Source: an uncultured Lachnospiraceae bacterium (GTDB lineage: Bacteria; Bacillota; Clostridia; Lachnospirales; Lachnospiraceae). From it: 12,806 bases of DNA. Position numbers and translations under genes: made by a program. The notes under the pieces are model-generated. The model saw nothing but the letters and a program-made list of their open reading frames with translations. It ran no database searches and was not told where the DNA came from. Positions 7,020 through 12,806 of this stretch are shown one piece after another. Position 1 is the first letter of the stretch. Every line of letters begins with the position of its first letter. The stretch lies in assembly GCA_910588565.1 (NCBI GenBank), contig CAJUPF010000079.1, forward strand, positions 1 through 12,806, read 5' to 3'.

Positions 7020-8768
7020 TTATCCTAAATCCGGCTCGTCACAAAGCTCTATGGTAGCAGCGGTTTTCCCTTCTGTTTCAAATATCAGTATGGTATTGGT
7101 TCCTGTTTTAATCAATGGCCCCGGTATGTAGAGCCGTTTCTGCGGGCCAACCTCCCAGAATCTTCCAAGGTGAAATCCATTGATAAATACAATTCCTTTT
7201 CCCCATCCGGCAAAGTCCAGAAACGTATCCCCAGGCTCGTCTGCTTCAAAGGAAAATTCATAAAATCCAGGCAGCCCTTCTTCCAGCGGCTTTGTAAAAT
7301 CCAGCCCGGACAAATCTTCCATAGGAAGGCAATACTGTTTCCAGTAATAATGCTGATGCCCATTGACAAATACGCAGTGATCAATTCCCTTTCTCTGCTT
7401 CTCCATCATCGGTCCGTAATTCACTCTTCCCATATTTTCTACAAGAATAGACAGCTTTTCTCCTTTTGGCAGCAGCGGATCAAACATATGCTCCTGTAAA
7501 AGTTCCCTGTCATAAAGTGTCAGCAGCGGTTTTTCATCCATATAAATATGCGCCCTGTCATTGGCGCCAAAAAGCCTGATTTTATCAATATCGCCTTCAT
7601 ATTTCAGTATGCTCTCATAGAGCGTATAGCCATATCCCTGCCCCAGCCGTTCCATAGAAAGCGGGAACAGGCTCTCAACCGGCTTGGAAAGATTCTTAAG
7701 ATTGGAAAACAGCCCGGTACTGCGCGTTACATTCAGTTTGCCGTATGCTTTCCGTATAATTTTTGTGGTAAATTCCACTTCCGGGATCTGCACATATTTA
7801 GAAATAATTTTCTGAAACTCCCTGTACTTGGGTGTAATCTGTCCGTCTTCGGTCAGCAGCGCATCATAGTCATAAGACGTCACATCCGGCGTCAGCTCAT
7901 CATAGTAATTCGCGCCGTTGGTAAAACCAAAATTGGTGCCTCCAATAAACATATAAATATTGATATGCCCTTCTGAGAGAATCTCATCCAAGCTCTTTAA
8001 ATGCTCCTCCATTTCTTCTGTCTGATGGCAGGAAGCTCCCCAGCTGTCAAACCAGCCTACCCAGAACTCCATACACATCAGCGGCTTATCCCCTATCCTC
8101 TGGCGCATCATAGCAAAGCGTTCCTTTGCATTGGAACCAAAATTACCAGTCTGCAGCGCGCCTTCTATTTTACCACTTTCAAAGAAATCACCACGAAGAT
8201 CATCTGCCGTTACCAGAGGCACCGTACAGCCACAGTCAATCATCAGCTGTTTTAAGTATTCCAGATAGGGCCTGTCATCTCCGTATGCGCCGTATTCATT
8301 TTCTGCCTGCATAAAAATCACAGGACCGCCTTCTGTAATCTGAAGCGGTTTAATTATGGTAAACAGCTTCTGGTAATACTCCCGCACATGCTTTAAATAA
8401 GGCTCGTACATACAGCGCAGATGCATCCCCTCTTCTGCAAGCAGCCAATATGGAATGCCTCCAAATTCCCATTCTGCGCAAATATAGGGCGCCGGACGCA
8501 AAATCACCCACAGTCCAAGCTCCTGAGCCAGTTTTACAAATCCTGTTACATCCAATATTCCGGAAAAATCAAATACGCCCTTCTCTTTTTCATGAAGATT
8601 CCACGGAATATATGTCTCCACTGTGTTACATCCCAGCGCTTTTAACTTCTCCAGGCGATCCCTCCAGTATTCGGGAACGATCCGGAAATAATGCATACTG
8701 CCGGAAATAATCTTAATCTTCTTGCCATCCAGATAAAAGTCATCTTTAATCTCAAATCTGCAACTCAT
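7020..8768 (-). CDS. GH35 beta-galactosidase
   Basis: The 582-residue protein is a retaining beta-galactosidase of glycoside hydrolase family 35 that removes terminal beta-linked galactose. The barrel begins with FYLDGKKIKIISGSMHYFRI and YWRDRLEKLKALGCNTVETY, followed by RPAPYICAEWEFGGIPYWLL, all family hallmarks. The acid/base is E158 in MQAENEYG and the nucleophile is E234 in MCMEFWVGWFDSWG, by comparison with human GLB1 E188 and E268. The second half holds the family's beta-sandwich domains, ending near FLDFAGWGKGIVFINGFHLGRFWEVGPQKRLYIPG. Length is normal for short bacterial members of the BgaC type, which often prefer beta-1,3 linkages. There is no signal peptide, so it acts in the cytoplasm on imported or small galactosides. 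The ATG follows AGGGGGG by 8 bases. No defects are seen, unlike the genes downstream. It is probably the first gene of the galactoside operon. Confidence 0.96.
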   Translation of the reverse strand: MSCRFEIKDDFYLDGKKIKIISGSMHYFRIVPEYWRDRLEKLKALGCNTVETYIPWNLHEKEKGVFDFSGILDVTGFVKLAQELGLWVILRPAPYICAEWEFGGIPYWLLAEEGMHLRCMYEPYLKHVREYYQKLFTIIKPLQITEGGPVIFMQAENEYGAYGDDRPYLEYLKQLMIDCGCTVPLVTADDLRGDFFESGKIEGALQTGNFGSNAKERFAMMRQRIGDKPLMCMEFWVGWFDSWGASCHQTEEMEEHLKSLDEILSEGHINIYMFIGGTNFGFTNGANYYDELTPDVTSYDYDALLTEDGQITPKYREFQKIISKYVQIPEVEFTTKIIRKAYGKLNVTRSTGLFSNLKNLSKPVESLFPLSMERLGQGYGYTLYESILKYEGDIDKIRLFGANDRAHIYMDEKPLLTLYDRELLQEHMFDPLLPKGEKLSILVENMGRVNYGPMMEKQRKGIDHCVFVNGHQHYYWKQYCLPMEDLSGLDFTKPLEEGLPGFYEFSFEADEPGDTFLDFAGWGKGIVFINGFHLGRFWEVGPQKRLYIPGPLIKTGTNTILIFETEGKTAATIELCDEPDLG

Positions 8769-8784
8769 GTAGTTAACCCCCCTG

Positions 8785-8834
8785 ATTTTTACTGCTGTCT
8801 ACAGTTTTAACTGTTTTTTCCTTGCATTTTTACT
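8785..8834 (-). promoter_or_regulatory. Direct repeats and palindrome upstream of GH35, candidate operator
   Basis: In the 5' flank of GH35, the minus strand carries AGTAAAAAT twice (8834-8826 and 8793-8785), exactly 41 bp apart start to start, about four helical turns. Between them is ACAGTT-AA-AACTGT (8814-8801), a 6-bp palindrome with a 2-bp centre. Same-face direct repeats are the kind of site AraC-type regulators such as the nearby YesN protein often use. That link is inference. I could not pick a confident -35/-10 pair here. Confidence 0.3.
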
Positions 8835-8852
8835 CTTACATCGTAACATATG

Positions 8853-8982
8853 GCCCGGATTTATGCAACGAAAAAGTTGCCTGGCGCTTCTGCTATATCG
8901 TCTGCGGTTACATTTCACACCCACGCCAGTTTTGGCGAATATTTCGTATCGTCTGGTGTGAAATGCAACGGGCAGTTGCGGG
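8853..8982. repeat. Compound palindromic repeat after hemC-cobA-hemD
   Basis: This non-coding stretch starts right at the fusion-gene stop codon and is dense in hairpins. The main arms are GTTACATTTCACACC (8907-8921) and GGTGTGAAATGCAAC (8955-8969), inverted with one mismatch in 15. CGCCA-GTTT-TGGCG (8924-8937) lies inside them. GCAAC/GTTGC hairpins stand on both sides (8865-8880 and 8965-8979). TATCGTCTG occurs twice (8896-8904 and 8947-8955). GCCCG/CGGGC pairs mark the outer ends. No T-tract follows, so it is not a clean terminator. Its GTTACA-TTCAC arms recall the ends of the elements at 2677 and 12752, so it may be a related repeat. Confidence 0.6.
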
Positions 8983-11331
8983 CTAAACCGTTACAATCGT
9001 CTCCACAATGCCTTCGTAATCTGCCCGTTTTGATTCTGTTACATGTTTTATGCCATGCGCATTCAGGCAAGCCGTTGTCTTCGGCCCAATGCTATAGATT
9101 CTGGTTTTTTTCTCCCACCCTTCTTTGAAAACCTGTATCATCCTCTCCGCAGAAGACGCACAGGTAAATATCACGCCATCATACGCATCCAAAGGCTGCA
9201 GTTTATCCAATTCCGGCTCCACTCCCCGGTTTTCATAAACCGCAATTTCCTTAAATTCACAAATTCCTTCCAAAGCCGCCCCCAAATGGCCGTCTGCATT
9301 CTCCGCTTTCAGATACCAGACCTGTTCCTTTCCGGTTAAACAGGAGCCCAGCGTTTCTGCCAGCGCATCACTGTGAAATTCCGGCGGAATCAAATCTGCA
9401 CGAATCCCATACTGATTTAAAACTTCCGCAGTCTTTTTCCCAATCGCCGCTATTTTGCATCCTGCCAGATTCCGCATATCCAGCCCGCTCTCATAAAAAT
9501 TCTCAAAAAATGCTGCCACACCATGTTTACTGGTAAAAATCATCCAGTCCACATCCTTCAATTCGTCCGCCAGAAAGCAATTCTTTTTATTTACAATCAT
9601 GCCCACCTGAATTTCATCAACAGCCGCTCCCTGCTTTTTCAATAATTTGCACAGCCTGGTAGAAGCTTCTCCAATTTTAGGAATCAGATAGCGCAATCCG
9701 AACAACGGACGCTTTTCAAAAAAGTCCAGTTGATACCGGAGTGAAACTACGTCTCCGACTGCAATAATGGCAGGAGAAACCAGGTTTGCCCGCTTTACCT
9801 CCTCTGCAATATGCAAAAGATCCGATATACAACTCTTCTGCGCAGGCGTGGCAGCCTGTGAAATCACTGCGGCAGAAACCGTTTCTGCCATTCCTGCTTC
9901 CATCAGTCTATCTGCAATTTCCCCGACTTTGCTTAATCCCATCAGAAATACACAGGTCTCCTTCCCCTTTGCCATTGCCGCAAAATCAATATCCGCCAGC
10001 CGATCGTTTTTATCATGAGCTGTCACTACGTGAAATCCTGACGCCATTCCCCGGTGAGTAATTGGAATTCCCGCATAAGCTAATCCTGCAACAGCAGACG
10101 TCACTCCCGGTACCACTTCAAACGTGACGCCGCTTTCTTCTAAAAATAAGGCTTCTTCCCCGCCCCGGCCAAATACATAGCTGTCTCCGCCTTTCAGACG
10201 GACTGTTTTGTCATATTCCATGCTTTTTCGCACCAAAAGCCGGTTGATCTCTTCCTGTTTCATCGTATGATTGCTGCTGGCTTTTCCAACATATATCAGT
10301 TCACAGTCTGCCTTTGCTTCTTTTAATAATTCCGGAGAAGACAACCTGTCATAGACAATACAGTCCGCTTCCCGGATTGCATGTAATCCCTTTACGGTAA
10401 TCAGCTCCGGATCTCCCGGACCTCCGCCGACAAGAGTCACCTGTCCTGCCATCTGCCGCCGAATATGAACTGCCGCTTCTTTTGCAAGGGCTGCCGGATC
10501 GCTTCCCTCTGCTTGGGCATAGGCCTGTTTTGTCCCGGTTTTATTTCCAAACATAGCAGAAAGCCGATAACTACCCGTCTTTGTTGTTTTCAGAACCGCT
10601 CCCACCGGAACATGACAGTCGCCGCCAATGAGTTGCAGAAATCCCCGCTCTGCTTTTGCCGCAGCCTCTGCCTCCCCGTCACTGAGCGAATCTAACATCG
10701 CAAGCAGTGTTTCCTCTCCCTGCCGTATTTCCAGAGCCAGAATACCCTGCGCCGGAGCCGGGATCATCTGCTCTGTCTCCAGATAACAGGTAATCTTCTC
10801 CTGCATCCCCAGCCGGTGAAGGCCTGCTGCCGCCAGTACAATGCCGTCCAACTTCTCTTCTTCCATTTTCCGAAGCCTTGTATCCACATTCCCACGGATA
10901 TTGATCACATTTATGTCTGGCCGCAGCTTTTTTAACTGAAACTCCCTTCGGCGGCTCCCTGTGCCAATAACCGCCCCAAAGGGAAGCTCCTCTAGCGTCT
11001 TTGCCCTGCGTAAAATCAGCACGTCCCGGGCGTCTTCCCGCTTCCAGGCTTTTGTAAACTTCAGGCCGTCCGCCGGATAAGACGGCATATCCTTCATACT
11101 GTGTACGCCAAGATCTACTTCACCATCTAATAACTGTTCTTCAATTTCTCTGACAAATAATCCTTTATCCCCAATTTCATGCAGCGGCTTATCCAGTACC
11201 CGATCTCCCTTTGTCTTTATCACCCTGATTTCAAAAGTATCCTCCCGGTATGCTTCTGCAAGCCTGTCGCGCACATATTCGGCCTGTGCCAATGCCAGTT
11301 TTGATCCTCTTGTCCCAATACGATAATTCAT
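8983..11331 (-). CDS. hemC-cobA-hemD: Trifunctional HemC-CobA-HemD: porphobilinogen deaminase / uroporphyrinogen-III methyltransferase / uroporphyrinogen-III synthase
   Basis: A single 782-residue frame carries three successive steps of tetrapyrrole synthesis in the cytoplasm. Residues 1 to about 295 are hydroxymethylbilane synthase: IGTRGSKLALAQAEYV, GVHSMKDMP with catalytic D81, NIRGNVDTRLRK, and GGDCHVPVGA with C239 holding the dipyrromethane cofactor. Residues about 297-540 are S-adenosylmethionine-dependent uroporphyrinogen-III methyltransferase: VTLVGGGPGDPELITVKGL, LKGGDSYVFGRGGEE, VPGVTSAVAGLAYAGIPITHRG and VFLMGLS. Residues about 545-782 resemble uroporphyrinogen-III synthase: FTSKHGVAAFFE, IAAIGKKTAEVL and FTCASSAERM. 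CobA-HemD fusions are known in clostridia, where the methylase feeds precorrin-2 to cobalamin and siroheme. Adding HemC at the front places the whole path from porphobilinogen to precorrin-2 on one chain. Function order differs from domain order, since HemD acts before CobA. The ATG follows GGAGG closely and lies 14 bp after hemA, so the two are co-transcribed. Confidence 0.95.
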   Translation of the reverse strand: MNYRIGTRGSKLALAQAEYVRDRLAEAYREDTFEIRVIKTKGDRVLDKPLHEIGDKGLFVREIEEQLLDGEVDLGVHSMKDMPSYPADGLKFTKAWKREDARDVLILRRAKTLEELPFGAVIGTGSRRREFQLKKLRPDINVINIRGNVDTRLRKMEEEKLDGIVLAAAGLHRLGMQEKITCYLETEQMIPAPAQGILALEIRQGEETLLAMLDSLSDGEAEAAAKAERGFLQLIGGDCHVPVGAVLKTTKTGSYRLSAMFGNKTGTKQAYAQAEGSDPAALAKEAAVHIRRQMAGQVTLVGGGPGDPELITVKGLHAIREADCIVYDRLSSPELLKEAKADCELIYVGKASSNHTMKQEEINRLLVRKSMEYDKTVRLKGGDSYVFGRGGEEALFLEESGVTFEVVPGVTSAVAGLAYAGIPITHRGMASGFHVVTAHDKNDRLADIDFAAMAKGKETCVFLMGLSKVGEIADRLMEAGMAETVSAAVISQAATPAQKSCISDLLHIAEEVKRANLVSPAIIAVGDVVSLRYQLDFFEKRPLFGLRYLIPKIGEASTRLCKLLKKQGAAVDEIQVGMIVNKKNCFLADELKDVDWMIFTSKHGVAAFFENFYESGLDMRNLAGCKIAAIGKKTAEVLNQYGIRADLIPPEFHSDALAETLGSCLTGKEQVWYLKAENADGHLGAALEGICEFKEIAVYENRGVEPELDKLQPLDAYDGVIFTCASSAERMIQVFKEGWEKKTRIYSIGPKTTACLNAHGIKHVTESKRADYEGIVETIVTV

Positions 11332-11345
11332 AGTCCCTCCATTTC

Positions 11346-12572
11346 CTATATCTGAAACAGCTGCTTTGTAAACGCTCTGTAAAGTTCCTGTTCTTCCCTC
11401 GTATCTATCCGCTTTAACTCCCGTATCGGCTCCCGCAGTATCCGCTGAACCGATGCATGAAGGACTTTTTTTACAAGCTTTTGCTCCCTTGGCGTAAGCT
11501 CCATCTTACGATTCAAATAATTGTAACTGTCCTCTACAATCGCACTGCACCGCTGCTGCAGTGATTCAATCGTCGAATCAATACGGCTGGAACGCAGCCA
11601 TGCAGCAGTCTCGTTTACATACATACGGATTCGTTCTCCACTCTCCGCCATCAGGTGCCTTCGTTCCTTTTTGTTCTCTTCTACAATTTCCTGCAGTGTA
11701 TCCAGATTGATCAGGCGTACCAGAGGATCTGCTTCAAACGCAGTATCCACGTCCCTTGGCGCCGCCAGATCCAAAAAAGTCAGAGGCGCGGAAGGTGAGA
11801 ACTCCTCCCGTCTTACCACCAGATGTGGGGAAGCTGTAGCAGAAATAACAATATCGCAGGTCTTCATGAGCTGATACCGTTCCTCGTAAGAAATAATCGC
11901 AATCTCCGGGAATTCCTCCCGAAGCTGCCTGGCATGGGCATAGGTCCTGCTGCAGGCCGCCACACGGACTTTCTGGTATTCATAGATATATTTCAAAGCC
12001 AGTATGGCTGTTTTTCCGCTTCCAATCACTAAAATGCGTTTCCCTGCTATACCGCAGGATTCATTCAGTTTCCGGATACCGATATAACTGACCGATAAAG
12101 GTTTTTCACTGATTTTCAGTTCCGTTTTTATTTGCTTGGCACAGGTAATCGCATCCCGCACAACTTTGTTTAGTTCTTTTCCACTGTATCCCATGGTTCT
12201 CGAATAATCCAGAGCCTCTTTTACCTGCCCCAGAATCTGATCTTCCCCAAGAACAAGCGATTCTAAACCGGCCGCAATCCGAAACAGATACGCCATTGCC
12301 TCCTCGCCTGACAACATAACCAAATATTCTGTTAACGAAACTTCCGAAAACATATCTTCATAAATCTTTTGTATCTGCGCTTTTTGCTCTTCCCTGGTAT
12401 AAAAAAACCAGACCTCACTCCGGTTGCAGGTGGATAAAACCATACACTGTTCCACCCCGACTGCTTCCGCCTTCTGGAACAATTCCAGTTTCATTGCATC
12501 CGTAAACGAGGCCTTGTCCCTGACGGCAAGCTGTGCATTTTTATAATTAATTCCCAAAAACCCAAACTGCAT
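11346..12572 (-). CDS. hemA: Glutamyl-tRNA reductase
   Basis: HemA reduces glutamyl-tRNA(Glu) with NADPH to glutamate-1-semialdehyde, the committed step of the C5 route to 5-aminolevulinate. The 408-residue protein is of normal length. The N-terminal catalytic domain has STCNRSE with the nucleophile C49, followed by AAGLESLVLGEDQILGQVKEA at about 98-118, the family signature. The NADPH domain begins at RILVIGSGKTA, a variant of the usual GAGEM. VISATASPHLVV and FLDLAAPRDVD follow. The long C-terminal helix and dimerisation domain contain LTPREQKLVKKVLHASVQRIL. The ATG has AAGGGAGA upstream. It is the first gene of a two-gene unit with the HemC-CobA-HemD fusion. HemL and HemB, needed between the two, are not in the window. 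Confidence 0.97.
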   Translation of the reverse strand: MQFGFLGINYKNAQLAVRDKASFTDAMKLELFQKAEAVGVEQCMVLSTCNRSEVWFFYTREEQKAQIQKIYEDMFSEVSLTEYLVMLSGEEAMAYLFRIAAGLESLVLGEDQILGQVKEALDYSRTMGYSGKELNKVVRDAITCAKQIKTELKISEKPLSVSYIGIRKLNESCGIAGKRILVIGSGKTAILALKYIYEYQKVRVAACSRTYAHARQLREEFPEIAIISYEERYQLMKTCDIVISATASPHLVVRREEFSPSAPLTFLDLAAPRDVDTAFEADPLVRLINLDTLQEIVEENKKERRHLMAESGERIRMYVNETAAWLRSSRIDSTIESLQQRCSAIVEDSYNYLNRKMELTPREQKLVKKVLHASVQRILREPIRELKRIDTREEQELYRAFTKQLFQI

Positions 12573-12622
12573 GAAACCTGTCTCCCTTCACTAATCTAAG
12601 TTTCTTTGTTCGCCCGCCTTTC

Positions 12623-12655
12623 CGGATATACATGAATATCCGTTTTCCCTTTCAA
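12623..12655 (-). promoter_or_regulatory. Candidate hemA promoter with a dyad operator over the -10 region
   Basis: On the minus strand TTGAAA (12655-12650) is followed after 17 bp by TGTATA (12632-12627), about 55 bp before the hemA start. The -10 box lies inside a perfect 7-bp dyad, CGGATAT (12623-12629) and ATATCCG (12636-12642), with a 6-bp centre. A repressor bound there would block the promoter. It does not match the Rex, Fur or CcpA consensus that I know. An alternative start is an extended -10, TGCTATACT (12692-12684), just upstream of the terminator hairpin; its transcript would begin inside that hairpin. Confidence 0.4.
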
Positions 12656-12656
12656 C

Positions 12657-12682
12657 AAAAAGGGCTGCAGCGCCTGCAGCCC
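12657..12682 (-). terminator. Intrinsic terminator, minus strand, upstream of hemA
   Basis: A perfect 9-bp stem, GGGCTGCAG (12662-12670) and CTGCAGCCC (12674-12682), closes a 3-base loop. On the minus strand it is followed directly by TTTTT (12661-12657). That is a textbook terminator for a transcript entering from the right edge, and it insulates hemA. If a leader starts further right, it could instead act as an attenuator. Confidence 0.75.
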
Positions 12683-12751
12683 CAGTATAGCATATTTTTA
12701 TTATTATAGATATCTTCTACCCAATATAACCGGCAAAGACAAAAGCAAATA

Positions 12752-12806
12752 GTTACAGTTCACGGCCTAACCCGGCCGCAAACTGTAACGCATCCAGCCC
12801 ATTCCA
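12752..12806. repeat. Palindromic repeat related to the MITE at 2677-2814, cut by the window edge
   Basis: GTTACAGTT (12752-12760) and AACTGTAAC (12781-12789) are perfect inverted arms around a CGGCC/GGCCG hairpin (12763-12778). CATCCAGCCCAT follows directly (12791-12802). Read on the minus strand, the 2677-2814 element has the same order: a GTAACAGTTCA end, a second GTTAC about 30 bp on, then GCATCCAGCCCAT. I read this as the first end of another copy, in reverse orientation to the first, continuing beyond the window. Between it and the terminator, 12690-12751 is AT-rich with no gene. Confidence 0.6.

Noticed and set aside
6972..12572. Plus-strand open frames opposite GH35, hem fusion and hemA
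   Set aside because: They are shadows of well-supported minus-strand genes.
12657..12682. The hairpin before hemA as a riboswitch or T-box expression platform
   Set aside because: Upstream sequence to the window edge is AT-rich plus a repeat, and no cobalamin-riboswitch or T-box core is seen. A plain terminator of an upstream gene explains it.
1..12806. CRISPR array, tRNA or rRNA genes, transposase, phage or defence genes
   Set aside because: No regularly spaced repeats, no tRNA-like cloverleaf that I could find by eye, and no open frame with such protein motifs.

Overview
The window looks like chromosomal DNA of a gut-type Clostridia, most likely Lachnospiraceae. The reasons are moderate G+C, AGGAGG-type ribosome binding sites, YesM/YesN-like two-component genes beside sugar genes, a HemC-CobA-HemD fusion, and dispersed palindromic intergenic repeats. 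Every gene I can support lies on the minus strand, so transcription runs from right to left. No rRNA, tRNA or CRISPR array was seen.

Right part (about 8983-12806): hemA (glutamyl-tRNA reductase) is followed after 14 bp by a 782-residue gene that fuses hydroxymethylbilane synthase, uroporphyrinogen-III C-methyltransferase and uroporphyrinogen-III synthase. Together with HemB and HemL, which are not in this window, they would carry glutamyl-tRNA through to precorrin-2, the entry to siroheme and cobalamin. Upstream of hemA are a minus-strand intrinsic terminator, a candidate promoter with a perfect dyad over its -10 region, and the start of a palindromic repeat cut by the window edge.

Middle and left part (1-8768): a galactoside-utilisation locus. 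In transcription order it holds an intact cytoplasmic GH35 beta-galactosidase, an intact membrane-anchored extracellular sugar-binding protein, a YesM-type sensor histidine kinase, a YesN-type response regulator, a 138-bp MITE-like element, and a large secreted GH2 beta-galactosidase that runs off the left edge. The binding protein, kinase and regulator overlap and no permease is present, so the layout suggests a three-component sugar-sensing system rather than a transporter.

The main oddity is that this sensing and secretion arm is broken in three places. The kinase has an in-frame TAG at codon 179. The regulator has a one-base frameshift inside its receiver domain. The GH2 gene has lost an internal block that includes the usual nucleophile region, and it is out of frame at the join. 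GH35, the binding protein and both tetrapyrrole genes are open throughout. The two small lesions could be assembly errors, but the GH2 deletion is harder to explain that way. The best reading is a decaying galactoside-response locus, with at least two and probably three related palindromic repeats in its non-coding gaps.
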